This document shows positions 25,974-35,199 of a stretch of DNA of 64,000 nt, piece by piece. How positions within the stretch are numbered: position 1 is the stretch's first letter; the number at the start of each line of letters is the position of its first letter. A model generated the notes under the pieces. It had not been told where the DNA came from. It ran no database searches and worked only from the letters and a program-made list of their open reading frames with translations. The stretch covers positions 2,903,501 to 2,967,500 of the forward strand of contig NZ_CP015423.1 of the NCBI RefSeq assembly GCF_001719045.1, given 5' to 3'. The position numbers and the translations under genes are program-made. The DNA comes from Paenibacillus polymyxa (lineage in GTDB: Bacteria; Bacillota; Bacilli; Paenibacillales; Paenibacillaceae).

Positions 25974-26522
25974 ATGAATGCACATTCGACCTCTGAGGGA
26001 TCAGAGGCTTATATTGCTTTAGGGGCTAATTTGGGGGAGCGCGAGCATACCCTGTATGAAGCCATTACGGCGCTGGACGAACATCCGGGTATACGGGTGC
26101 TGCGGTGCTCCAGCCTGTACGAAACAGAGCCTGTTGGGTATCTGGATCAACCTTCTTTTTTGAACATGACGGTAGCCGTATCTACAACACTTGCTCCAGA
26201 GGAGCTTCTGGTATATATGCTGGAGGTGGAGAGTCGTCTGGGGAGAGTAAGACATATTCCTAATGGTCCACGAACCATTGATCTGGACTTGTTATGGATG
26301 GGAGCGGCGCAACTGGCTACACCGGATTTGGAGCTTCCTCACCCTCGTATGTTGGAGCGTGCTTTTGTGCTGGTTCCTTTGGCTGACATCGTTCCGAACC
26401 AAGATCCATCCGGTCTGTACAGTATCGTGCATACTGCATTGAATTCTGTGGATGGAAAGGACGGCATACAGCTTTGGAAAACATGCAGCTGGCGCAACGA
26501 CTCCGCGCCTTTCGGAAGCTAA
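25974..26522 (+). CDS. folK: 2-amino-4-hydroxy-6-hydroxymethyldihydropteridine diphosphokinase
   Basis: The 182-aa protein shows ALGANLGERE, YETEPVGYLDQPSFLNMTV, RVRHIPNGPRTIDLDLL and LPHPRMLERAFVLVPL, the HPPK hallmarks. It pyrophosphorylates hydroxymethyl-dihydropterin for FolP. Its 3' end overlaps the small helix-turn-helix gene by about 49 bases, as in the folK-yazB arrangement of Bacillus. Confidence 0.96.
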   Translation: MNAHSTSEGSEAYIALGANLGEREHTLYEAITALDEHPGIRVLRCSSLYETEPVGYLDQPSFLNMTVAVSTTLAPEELLVYMLEVESRLGRVRHIPNGPRTIDLDLLWMGAAQLATPDLELPHPRMLERAFVLVPLADIVPNQDPSGLYSIVHTALNSVDGKDGIQLWKTCSWRNDSAPFGS

Positions 26523-26674
26523 AAGGGTTCACCCAGCAGGAGTTGGCAAACCGAACCGGCATATCTTTGACTGTATTAGGTGCTGTGGAGCGAGGTAATC
26601 GTGCAGTAGACCCAGACATGCTGAACATCATCGCCCAAACGCTAGAGATTGAAGTCCGGGAATTGACGGATTGA
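26474..26674 (+). CDS. yazB: YazB-like XRE-family helix-turn-helix protein
   Basis: The 66-aa (or 63-aa) protein is a single HTH_3 domain (LRAFRKLKGFTQQELANRTG, SLTVLGAVERGNR). The target is unknown. Its place between folK and dusB matches B. subtilis yazB, so regulation of the folate genes is a possibility but is not shown. The frame opens with TTG at 26474, with an ATG at 26483; neither has a strong ribosome site, so translation probably depends on folK. Confidence 0.82.
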   Translation: MENMQLAQRLRAFRKLKGFTQQELANRTGISLTVLGAVERGNRAVDPDMLNIIAQTLEIEVRELTD

Positions 26675-26719
26675 CGATAAGTATACGATATAAAAGAAGG
26701 AATAAAGGGGTGAACAGAT

Positions 26720-27748
26720 ATGTTGAAAATCGGCGATATTGAAATGAAAAACCAAGTCGTCTTGGCACCCATGGCAGGCGTGTGCAATCCTGCTTTTCGC
26801 TTGATCGCCAAGGAATTCGGTACAGGCTTGGTATGTGCAGAGATGGTTAGTGATAAGGCCATCATTCACGGCAACAAGCGTACACGTGAGATGCTGTTTG
26901 TAGATGAGCGCGAGAAGCCGCTTAGCTTGCAAATTTTTGGAGGCGACCGCAAATCTTTGGTGGAAGCGGCGAAAGTCGTAGACCAGGAGACGAATGCAGA
27001 TATTATTGACATCAATATGGGCTGCCCGGTTCCCAAAGTGACCAAATGTGATGCAGGCGCTCGTTGGCTGCTTGATCCAAACAAGATTTATGAGATGGTA
27101 TCGGCGGTAGTGGAATCGGTAAGCAAGCCGGTTACCGTGAAAATGCGTATTGGTTGGGATAGCGAGCATATTTATGCCGTAGAGAACGCTCGCGCTGTTG
27201 AACGTGCCGGAGGTCAGGCCGTTAGCGTACATGGCCGTACACGGGAGCAACTGTATACGGGACATGCGAATTGGGATATTATAAAAGAAGTTAAAGAAGC
27301 AGTTTCCATTCCTGTAATTGGAAACGGTGATGTGGCATCACCGGAAGATGCCCGCCGTATGCTGGATTTGACCAATTGTGATGGCGTTATGATCGGACGT
27401 GGTGCTCTGGGGAATCCGTGGATGCTCTACCGTACGATTGAGTACCTGCAAACGGGCGAGCTGTTGCCCGATCCTTCACCGGAAGAAAAAATTCGTATTG
27501 CCATTCTGCATATGGATCGTCTGGTTGCATTGAAGGGTGAAGCAGTAGCTGTCCGTGAAATGCGTAAGCATCTGGCTTGGTACCTCAAAGGGTTTAAAGG
27601 TTCGGCACGTATTAAGGATGTCATTATGGAAGAAACAAAGCGCGACGATATGGTACGCATTTTGGATCAATTTGTATCTCAATTGCACATGGTAGATACC
27701 GATGAGCCTTCTACAAGCGCTACTTCTCCTGCTGCTGTTGCGCAATAA
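26720..27748 (+). CDS. dusB: tRNA-dihydrouridine synthase
   Basis: The 342-aa flavoenzyme shows LAPMAGVCNPAFR, QIFGGDR, INMGCPVPKVTKCDAGA with the catalytic Cys at ~102, SVHGRTREQLYTG and GVMIGRGALGNPW. It reduces uridines in the tRNA D-loop. It is in the yacF position before lysS. The ATG follows AAAGGGGTGA. The C-terminal ~15 residues are a Ser/Thr/Ala-rich tail. Confidence 0.95.
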   Translation: MLKIGDIEMKNQVVLAPMAGVCNPAFRLIAKEFGTGLVCAEMVSDKAIIHGNKRTREMLFVDEREKPLSLQIFGGDRKSLVEAAKVVDQETNADIIDINMGCPVPKVTKCDAGARWLLDPNKIYEMVSAVVESVSKPVTVKMRIGWDSEHIYAVENARAVERAGGQAVSVHGRTREQLYTGHANWDIIKEVKEAVSIPVIGNGDVASPEDARRMLDLTNCDGVMIGRGALGNPWMLYRTIEYLQTGELLPDPSPEEKIRIAILHMDRLVALKGEAVAVREMRKHLAWYLKGFKGSARIKDVIMEETKRDDMVRILDQFVSQLHMVDTDEPSTSATSPAAVAQ

Positions 27749-27775
27749 GGAAGCTGTTCTGGCCTGTGCACGCGA

Positions 27776-27804
27776 TTGACTTTTCCAATTGCTTGCCCTA
27801 TAAT
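27776..27804 (+). promoter_or_regulatory. Sigma-A promoter for greA
   Basis: TTGACT (27776-27781) and TATAAT (27799-27804) are spaced by 17 bases, giving a leader of about 150 bases before greA. Confidence 0.8.
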
Positions 27805-27910
27805 CGTTCAGTATAAAATCTTGATGTATGCTACAAATTGTGTGCAGCTCTCAAGACAACAGCAGGAAATGTTCTCATTCCCTCAGAGTGGCATATTATG
27901 TTTTGAAAGC

Positions 27911-27934
27911 GTGCATTCCGATGCACTTTTAAAC
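27911..27934 (+). other. Hairpin with T-rich tail in the greA leader
   Basis: GTGCAT (27911-27916) pairs with ATGCAC (27921-27926) around TCCG and is followed by TTTTAAACTTTT. It is a possible weak attenuator between the greA promoter and the coding region. Confidence 0.4.
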
Positions 27935-27962
27935 TTTTCCCATGACAGGAGAATCGGTTAAG

Positions 27963-28439
27963 ATGAGCGATAAAGAAGTCATTCTGACACAGGAAGGTCT
28001 TAGAAAGCTCGAAGATGAGCTTGAGAACTTGAAGTCTGTCAAACGCCGCGAAGTGGCTGAACGGATTAAGGTAGCCATCGGATACGGAGATATTAGTGAA
28101 AACTCCGAATATGAGGATGCGAAGAATGAGCAGGCCTTTATTGAAGGCCGTGTAATTACGTTGGAAAAGATGCTACGCAATGCCCGCATTATCAATAGTG
28201 ATGAAATTGACACCGATGTTGTGGGAGTAGGCGCAACTGTGACCGTTGAAGATTTGGAATTCGGAGATATTACAGAGTATGCTATCGTAGGTTCCGCCGA
28301 ATCCGATCCGCTACAGAATAAGATTTCGAATGAAAGTCCGGTTGGCAAGGCAATTCTCGGTAAGAAAAAGGGAACTGTTGTGGATGTCACCGTTCCAGCA
28401 GGCGTTATTCAATATAAAATCGTGGATATCAAGAAATAA
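27963..28439 (+). CDS. greA: Transcription elongation factor GreA
   Basis: The 158-aa protein has the GreA coiled-coil N-domain ([36 protein letters not shown] with the tip acidic residues) and the FKBP-like C-domain ([19 protein letters not shown]). It binds the RNA polymerase secondary channel and stimulates cleavage of backtracked RNA. The ATG at 27963 has AGGAGA upstream. The gene lies between dusB and lysS with its own promoter and terminator. Confidence 0.97.
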   Translation: MSDKEVILTQEGLRKLEDELENLKSVKRREVAERIKVAIGYGDISENSEYEDAKNEQAFIEGRVITLEKMLRNARIINSDEIDTDVVGVGATVTVEDLEFGDITEYAIVGSAESDPLQNKISNESPVGKAILGKKKGTVVDVTVPAGVIQYKIVDIKK

Positions 28440-28462
28440 GACACGGACTTTGGAATTTAATG

Positions 28463-28490
28463 TAAAAGCTTCCTTGTGGAAGCTTTTTTT
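28463..28490 (+). terminator. Rho-independent terminator after greA
   Basis: AAAAGCTTCC pairs with GGAAGCTTTT around TTGT, followed by more T. Confidence 0.88.
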
Positions 28491-28540
28491 CTCTACACCC
28501 GGACGGACCCCGGCCCGTCTATTCATATTGAAGGAGCTGA

Positions 28541-30070
<1,530 letters not shown>

Positions 30071-30092
30071 AATAACATAACATTATGAATAT

Positions 30093-30132
30093 AGAGGATC
30101 AGCCGGGCTTCCCGTGTCTTGTTCCTCTTTTT
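30093..30132 (+). terminator. Probable terminator after lysS
   Basis: AGAGGATCAGCCGGG partly pairs with CCCGTGTCTTGTTCCTCT and ends in T5. The stem has internal mismatches. Confidence 0.6.
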
Positions 30133-30160
30133 CATAAGAACGGATGGAGAGAATACTCTA

Positions 30161-31498
30161 ATGAAACGCAGCGTCAAGCTTAGTCGGTTCGCATCGCCTC
30201 CTTTTATATTGGTCATCGGATATTTATTGATTATTGCATTGGGTACTTTGCTACTGATGCTTCCTGTTGCCAATCATAGTGGTCATGCTCCGCATTGGAT
30301 TGATTCGCTTTTTACGTCCGTCTCAGCCGCTTGTGTCACAGGACTGGTCGTTGTTGACGTCGATTCAACGTATACGATGTTTGGCGAAACCGTCATTTTG
30401 GTGCTGATGCAGCTAGGCGGTCTGGGGTTTATGACCTTAGCGACCTTGTTTGCGCTGTTGTTGGGGCGGCGATTATCGTTAAAGGATCGGTTGCTGCTTA
30501 AGGAGGCTATTAATGCCGATAGCATGGAAGGGATCGTGCGTATTATTCGCAAGGTGCTGATCTTTTCTTTTACCATTGAGGCGATAGCTGCCGTCGTCTT
30601 GGCTTTGCGGTGGATGCGAGAGATGCCTGTCGGACAAGCGATCTATTATGGAATATTCCATTCCGTATCCCTCTTTAATAACGGGGGATTCGATCTGTTT
30701 GGGACTAGCTTCCAACAGTACGCTGGAGATTTTGTTTTCAATATGATTGCATCTGTGCTTGTTATATCTGGAGGCTTGGGTTTCCTTGTACTTAGCGATT
30801 TGTTCGATTTTCGCCGTACCCGAAGACTGTCTCTACACTCCAAAATGGTGCTTAGCGTGTCGGGAGTGCTCATTGTGATTGGTGCGCTGGTTATATTTAT
30901 TTTTGAGTTTACCAATGCACGAACCTTGGGAGCGTTGAACTGGGAAGGCAAAGTATATGGAGCGGTCTTTCAATCGGTCTCCACGAGGTCATCAGGTACG
31001 AGCACAGTCGATATCAGCGGGTTAAGACAGGCAAGTCAGTTTTTTATTATGTTGCTGATGATTATCGGTGCTTCTCCGGGCTCCACGGGAGGAGGAATTA
31101 AAACGACTACGTTCCTGCTTATGGTAGGTGCGCTAATCGCCGTCATGCGAGGACAGAAGGAAATTGTGTTTTTCCGCCACCGGGTCCCCAAAGATATCAT
31201 GATGCGGGCGCTGACCATTATTGTACTGGCTCTATTTATATTCTCGATTGTGGTTATACTGCTCTTAATGACAGAGGAAGCCCCATTTCTCTCTCTTGCA
31301 TTTGAGGCTGCTTCCGCAATCGGAACGGTAGGCTTGTCCGTAGGAGTAACGCCAGGATTATCTGATGCAGGCAAGCTGATTATTTGTGTGACCATGTTTA
31401 TTGGTCGGATTGGTCCTCTTACGATTGCCTATGCCATTCGTCCACGCTCGACCAAGACATTGTACCGTCGTCCCGAAGGGCATATTGTAATTGGATAG
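30161..31498 (+). CDS. ktrB: KtrB/TrkH-type potassium transporter subunit
   Basis: The 445-aa membrane protein shows four repeated membrane-pore-membrane units whose pore loops contain the filter glycine: SAACVTGLVV, SLFNNGGFDLF, TRSSGTSTVD and ASAIGTVGLSV. This is the SKT-family (Trk/Ktr/HKT) fold for K+ uptake, often with Na+ coupling. KtrB-type proteins need a cytosolic RCK subunit (KtrA), which is not encoded beside it here. The ATG at 30161 follows GGAGAG; a longer frame from 30119 runs through the preceding terminator. Assignment to KtrB rather than KtrD is not possible from sequence alone. Confidence 0.9.
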   Translation: MKRSVKLSRFASPPFILVIGYLLIIALGTLLLMLPVANHSGHAPHWIDSLFTSVSAACVTGLVVVDVDSTYTMFGETVILVLMQLGGLGFMTLATLFALLLGRRLSLKDRLLLKEAINADSMEGIVRIIRKVLIFSFTIEAIAAVVLALRWMREMPVGQAIYYGIFHSVSLFNNGGFDLFGTSFQQYAGDFVFNMIASVLVISGGLGFLVLSDLFDFRRTRRLSLHSKMVLSVSGVLIVIGALVIFIFEFTNARTLGALNWEGKVYGAVFQSVSTRSSGTSTVDISGLRQASQFFIMLLMIIGASPGSTGGGIKTTTFLLMVGALIAVMRGQKEIVFFRHRVPKDIMMRALTIIVLALFIFSIVVILLLMTEEAPFLSLAFEAASAIGTVGLSVGVTPGLSDAGKLIICVTMFIGRIGPLTIAYAIRPRSTKTLYRRPEGHIVIG

Positions 31499-31507
31499 TG
31501 TATCTGT

Positions 31508-31551
31508 AAAAAAGATGTACCCGTGCTGATTAGCATAGGTACATCTTTTTT
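31508..31551 (+). terminator. Rho-independent terminator after ktrB
   Basis: AAAAAAGATGTACC pairs with GGTACATCTTTTTT around a 16-base loop. The A-run and T-run make it potentially bidirectional. Confidence 0.85.
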
Positions 31552-31685
31552 CATTTCAGATCATCATAATTCTTTATGGGTAGCATATCATGTAAAATGC
31601 CCATTTTGAGAACAAAACGAAATGTTCTGAACAGATACTGTTTTTCGCAGAAAAAAACGGCTATTTGTTTCCTTTTATGTAATTA

Positions 31686-31719
31686 TAGACAAAATACTAG
31701 GAATATTATGTATAATATT
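31686..31719 (+). promoter_or_regulatory. Candidate promoter with an 8-2-8 dyad over the -10 element
   Basis: TAGACA (31686-31691) and TATAAT (31711-31716) are 19 bases apart, a longer spacer than usual. The perfect dyad AATATTAT-GT-ATAATATT (31702-31719) covers the -10, as an operator would. The binding protein is not known to me. Confidence 0.4.
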
Positions 31720-31791
31720 GTATGATAGTGGGCATGAAAGGGGGATAGTTTTGGTAAATACCAATTTCTAATTTGAAAGGAATCATCTATT

Positions 31792-32325
31792 ATGTATTTA
31801 TTTATTATTAGTGCTGAAGTTTTATTTTGGGTTTTTGTTGTTGCAGGCTTGATCGCAAGGTATATGTTTGGCTTGAAGAAGTTAGGCGGTCTTCTTTTAC
31901 TATTTACCCCCATTATTGATATCCTGTTACTGATTGCGGTGTTCATCACGGTGAAAAGTGGCATGGAGATTACGACTGCTACTGGCTTGGCGGCCTGTTA
32001 TTTTGGTATTACAGTAGCATTTGGTCATAGGTTAATTAAGTGGGCGGATGTACGGTTCTCCCATTGGTTTGGTAAGGGACCCAAGCCTGAACGCAAGTAT
32101 GGTGCTGCTCATGCAAAAGAGGAACGGATAGGTTGGTTGCTTCACCTTTTGGGTTGGGCTATAGGTAATGCTTTGTTGCTCGCCATCATTGTGTATGTTA
32201 ATGATCCTCAGCGTACGATGTCTTTGGAGGGCATTATGCAAACATGGGCAATCGTTCTGGCAATCGACTTTGTTGTCTCCTTTAGCTATACTGTAGCTCC
32301 CAAAAAACAAAAGCGTAGTCTATAA
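31792..32325 (+). CDS. Hypothetical integral membrane protein
   Basis: I do not recognise the family with certainty. The 177-aa protein has about five hydrophobic helices: ~3-26, ~33-53 and ~61-78 before a basic loop (~80-110, KGPKPERKYGAAHAKEER), then ~113-135 and ~148-166, and a Lys/Arg C-terminus (KKQKRSL). It looks like a small membrane protein of the type annotated as conserved hypothetical in Bacillales (YmcC resembles it in size). The start follows GAAAGGA. It stands alone between the ktrB terminator and the fus regulatory region. No function can be assigned. Confidence 0.75.
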   Translation: MYLFIISAEVLFWVFVVAGLIARYMFGLKKLGGLLLLFTPIIDILLLIAVFITVKSGMEITTATGLAACYFGITVAFGHRLIKWADVRFSHWFGKGPKPERKYGAAHAKEERIGWLLHLLGWAIGNALLLAIIVYVNDPQRTMSLEGIMQTWAIVLAIDFVVSFSYTVAPKKQKRSL

Positions 32326-32335
32326 AGGTTAAGGC

Positions 32336-32494
32336 TTACACTTAGATGATATCTGGCTGGTCACTCAGGATGTTCAAATCGGAAGAGTCATTGTTGGTGA
32401 AAATGAAGTGGTTACTTCCGGTAGGTGGGTGATTCTGTCATCGGAATGTAAATATTTACAAAAATATGCGGATTTTATGTTCAACTCGCTTTGA
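32336..32494 (+). pseudogene. Possible coding remnant without start codon
   Basis: An open frame of 52 codons (starting LHLDDIWLVTQDVQ, ending YADFMFNSL) follows a stop codon, has no plausible start or ribosome site, and ends in TGA. The amino-acid mix looks protein-like rather than random. It may be the tail of a decayed gene left at the cluster boundary. I do not recognise the parent family. Confidence 0.25.
32447..32460. promoter_or_regulatory. Perfect 14-base palindrome resembling a cre site
   Basis: TGTAAATATTTACA is a perfect palindrome. It matches the CcpA cre shape (TGTAAACGTTTACA) except that the central CG is TA. It is therefore cre-like at best and may be bound by another dimeric regulator. 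Confidence 0.35.
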
Positions 32495-32837
32495 CAGTCA
32501 CCTTGTTTTTGCCTCGCTACCTTTTTTCACACACATGTATTCCTTTCGATTTGAACACAGACCAACAGAAGCAACACAACTATTTCTTGTGAGATGACAG
32601 ACAGCATACATGATGTGTTTTCCAGACCTTAGTAAGAAGGATCGTTGTAAGACGAATTTATGGGTCTAGTATGGAAGCGATTGGAATTTAAAAAAATTGG
32701 GCTCGAGATTACAGCTGAACTCAACTGCGGAGTAGTGTTCACTCATTCACACAAATTTTAAAATAAATGTGATTTGCCTAAAACGTCGCCTATCCAAGTT
32801 TGGCAATTAACGCGATAATATTCCAGGAAAGATTACA

Positions 32838-32859
32838 TATGTCTATAAATGTAGACATA
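32838..32859. promoter_or_regulatory. Operator-like dyad upstream of fusG
   Basis: TATGTCTA (32838-32845) and TAGACATA (32852-32859) are perfect inverted 8-mers with a six-base spacer, ending about 50 bases before the fusG start. This size and spacing suit a dimeric MarR- or TetR-type regulator. The identity is unknown. Confidence 0.5.
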
Positions 32860-32911
32860 CGCAATTAAGTTGTTATTTTGTTTAAAAATGTAAAAAAGAA
32901 AGGTGGTTTCT

Positions 32912-33682
32912 GTGGCAGTACTACTGAGCGGTAAGAACATTTTGATTATGGGCGTGGCTAATAACAGGAGTATTGCCTGGGGGACAGCTCAATCTTTAGC
33001 TGCTGAAGGAGCACAGCTCATTTTTACTTACGAAAATGAGAGGGTTGCAGAGCGGGTACTAAAGCTCGTTGAAACCATTCCGGGAGCACTGGTCTGTCCT
33101 TGTAATGTACAAAGCAATGAAGAGCTTGATGCATTAGCGGATTTTCTAAAAGAAAAAGTAGGCGTATTGCATGGTTATTTTCACAGTGTCGCCTATGCTA
33201 AGGCTGAGGATTTGGATGGCTTGTTCGTTGACACTTCTCGCGAGGGATTCGCTGTTGCCCAAGAAATCAGTGCCTATTCTCTGGCTGCTGTATCCCGTCG
33301 AGTATACCCGCTGATGACAGAGGGTGGAAGTATCGTCACCATGACGTATATTGGCGCAGAACGAGCGATCAAAAATTACAACGTTATGGGTGTGGCGAAG
33401 GCTTCACTGGAAGCCAGCATGCGCTATCTGTCGAATGATCTGGGCACATATGGCATTCGTGTAAATGCGATTTCCGCTGGTCCGATACGGACCTTGGCTG
33501 CCTATGGCATTAAAGATTTTAACACAATGCTCAAACATATTGAAGAAACTACGCCCCTACGCAAGACGGTTGATACGTCGGAAGTCGGAGATACGGCGTT
33601 ATTCCTATTTTCCCATTTATCGAGAGGCATTACGGGTGAAGTTATCCATGTAGATGCTGGATACCATATTACGGGGATGTAA
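32912..33682 (+). CDS. fusG: FusG, enoyl-ACP reductase (FabI-like)
   Basis: The 256-aa SDR enzyme shows the FabI pattern: NAD-binding GVANNRSIAWG, catalytic TYIGAERAI with the first Tyr, and the YNVMGVAKASLEAS block with Tyr-(X)6-Lys. It also has NAISAGPIRTLAA and ends DAGYHITGM. FabI reduces enoyl-ACP in fatty-acid elongation. Here it opens the fusaricidin operon, so it likely serves synthesis of the guanidino fatty acyl side chain. The start is the GTG at 32912, with AGAAAGGTGG just upstream; a GTG at 32903 lies inside that ribosome site. It is 12 bases from fusF. Confidence 0.9.
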   Translation: MAVLLSGKNILIMGVANNRSIAWGTAQSLAAEGAQLIFTYENERVAERVLKLVETIPGALVCPCNVQSNEELDALADFLKEKVGVLHGYFHSVAYAKAEDLDGLFVDTSREGFAVAQEISAYSLAAVSRRVYPLMTEGGSIVTMTYIGAERAIKNYNVMGVAKASLEASMRYLSNDLGTYGIRVNAISAGPIRTLAAYGIKDFNTMLKHIEETTPLRKTVDTSEVGDTALFLFSHLSRGITGEVIHVDAGYHITGM

Positions 33683-33694
33683 GGAGGGAACGTT

Positions 33695-35155
33695 GTGCTT
33701 ATTACGCATACGGATTGCCGTATTATCTCACCTGAAGGAGTTATGACTAGGGAGCGTCTGGAGCGAGACGTTACGATCTTCTCCCGGATGTTGACGCTCA
33801 GAGGAATTCCCGAAGACGGTAGAGTGATTCTGAAAGCGGCCAATTCCTATTGGTTTGTTGTGTCTCTGTTCTCCCTGTGCAATATTGCTGTTTCGGTGAC
33901 TGTAGTGGACGAGCAGACTGTGCTCGATGAGGTGGCCCAAATCTATGATGAAGCGGATGCCTGTTGCATCCTTACGGATTCCGATTTAGAACTTCCTCAT
34001 GCTCTCGTTATTCTGATTCAAGATCTGATTCAAGAAGAAGCAGTACACCCGGATTGGGTGGGAGAGCCAAAGCTTGAAGCCCTCGACTTTAGCAAGTGGT
34101 GCGAGAGGTCAGATGCGCTCATTCTGTATTCTTCAGGTACGACAGGCAAACCCAAGGGAATCGTGAAAGCTGGTTCAGCTTTTATGGAGAATATCAGGCA
34201 TTCCATACACGCCATGAACTACCTACCGTCTGACCATATGCTCCCCGTTGTGCCTTTTTCTCATTTTTATGGAATCTCACTTATCTTCTCCTGGTGGTTA
34301 ACTTCATGTTCTCTCATCATCTGCAATCCAAAAAACCTCTGGAGCGTCATTGCAAGTATTACGAAAGACCGGGCGACGGTCGTAGACGCTAACCCCTCTG
34401 CTTTTTACACCTTGTTGCGTATGCTAAACCGAAAACCCGAACAACTGGAAATGGTAAAGGAAGCTCCGGTGCGCATGTGGTGCGTAGGCGGTTCCCCACT
34501 TACCCAGGACCTTGAAGAGAAATTTAACAACATATTTGGACAGCCCCTGCTGAATGGTTACGGCCTTTCTGAACTGGGCAACGTTACGCTGGGGACGCTA
34601 GAGTGTCCGAAGGGTTGTGGCCTACCATTACCTGGTGTGGATCTGAAAATACTAGATTCTACAGGCAACCAGCAGGCGGACGGTATCGTAGGCGAAGTGT
34701 GGATACGCAGTGCTGGATGCATGGAAGGTTATCTAAATCGTCCAGACCTGACGCAATCCGTTCTACAGGACGGCTGGTTCAAGACGGGGGACCTGGGCTA
34801 TCTGGATGACGGAATGCTGTATGTCATTGGTCGCAGCGGTAAGACGGTCAACCGGATGGGCTACATGGTATCTCCGGTCTATATTGAGGACCGAATTGGT
34901 TCGCTAGGCTACCGATCCTGCGTGATTACCTTGGAGGATGAGGCTAAAGGGACATTGCTTGTCGCATTCATCGAAAGTGATTCCTCACAGGTCGTGCCTG
35001 TGCTCCGCAAAGAGATGAGTCAGGTACTCCCTTCATACATGTTTCCCGATCTTTTGCTTCCGCTCGATCATTTTCCTTTAAATCGCAATGGAAAAGTAGA
35101 TCGTCTGGAGATGGAGCGTGTTGCTCTAGAGAAAGCTGCTTCTCGCAAAGCATAA
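33695..35155 (+). CDS. fusF: FusF, acyl-adenylating ligase
   Basis: The 486-aa protein is an ANL-superfamily enzyme. The P-loop [11 protein letters not shown] lies near residue 145, NGYGLSELG is the A5-like motif, WFKTGDLGYLDDG is A7/A8, and the C-terminal LNRNGKVDR carries the catalytic Lys (~467). It should activate a carboxylic acid as the acyl-AMP and pass it to CoA or an acyl carrier. In the fus operon the substrate is probably the guanidino acid starter or the finished fatty acid for FusA. GTG start at 33695 with AAGGAGG seven bases upstream. Confidence 0.88.
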   Translation: MLITHTDCRIISPEGVMTRERLERDVTIFSRMLTLRGIPEDGRVILKAANSYWFVVSLFSLCNIAVSVTVVDEQTVLDEVAQIYDEADACCILTDSDLELPHALVILIQDLIQEEAVHPDWVGEPKLEALDFSKWCERSDALILYSSGTTGKPKGIVKAGSAFMENIRHSIHAMNYLPSDHMLPVVPFSHFYGISLIFSWWLTSCSLIICNPKNLWSVIASITKDRATVVDANPSAFYTLLRMLNRKPEQLEMVKEAPVRMWCVGGSPLTQDLEEKFNNIFGQPLLNGYGLSELGNVTLGTLECPKGCGLPLPGVDLKILDSTGNQQADGIVGEVWIRSAGCMEGYLNRPDLTQSVLQDGWFKTGDLGYLDDGMLYVIGRSGKTVNRMGYMVSPVYIEDRIGSLGYRSCVITLEDEAKGTLLVAFIESDSSQVVPVLRKEMSQVLPSYMFPDLLLPLDHFPLNRNGKVDRLEMERVALEKAASRKA

Positions 35156-35199
35156 CAAGATATATACCAAAACTGCATACAGGAAAGGGAGAATGTGCC

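Larger units (their letters stand above)
32326..32911. other. fus operon upstream regulatory region
   Basis: These ~586 bases separate the membrane protein gene from fusG and must hold the fus promoter. They are AT-rich toward the 3' end. I cannot fix one sigma-A promoter; the best weak pair is TTGTAA (32645) and TAGTAT (32667) with a 16-base spacer. An ORF remnant with a palindrome (32336-32494) and a dyad close to fusG (32838-32859) are listed separately. From memory of work on another P. polymyxa strain, AbrB binds and represses the fus promoter; AbrB sites are AT-rich and cannot be read by eye. Confidence 0.55.

Noticed and set aside
32491..32520. TTGACA at 32491 as the fus promoter -35
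   Set aside because: No -10-like sequence occurs at 16-18 bases downstream; the expected position reads TCGCTA or similar.
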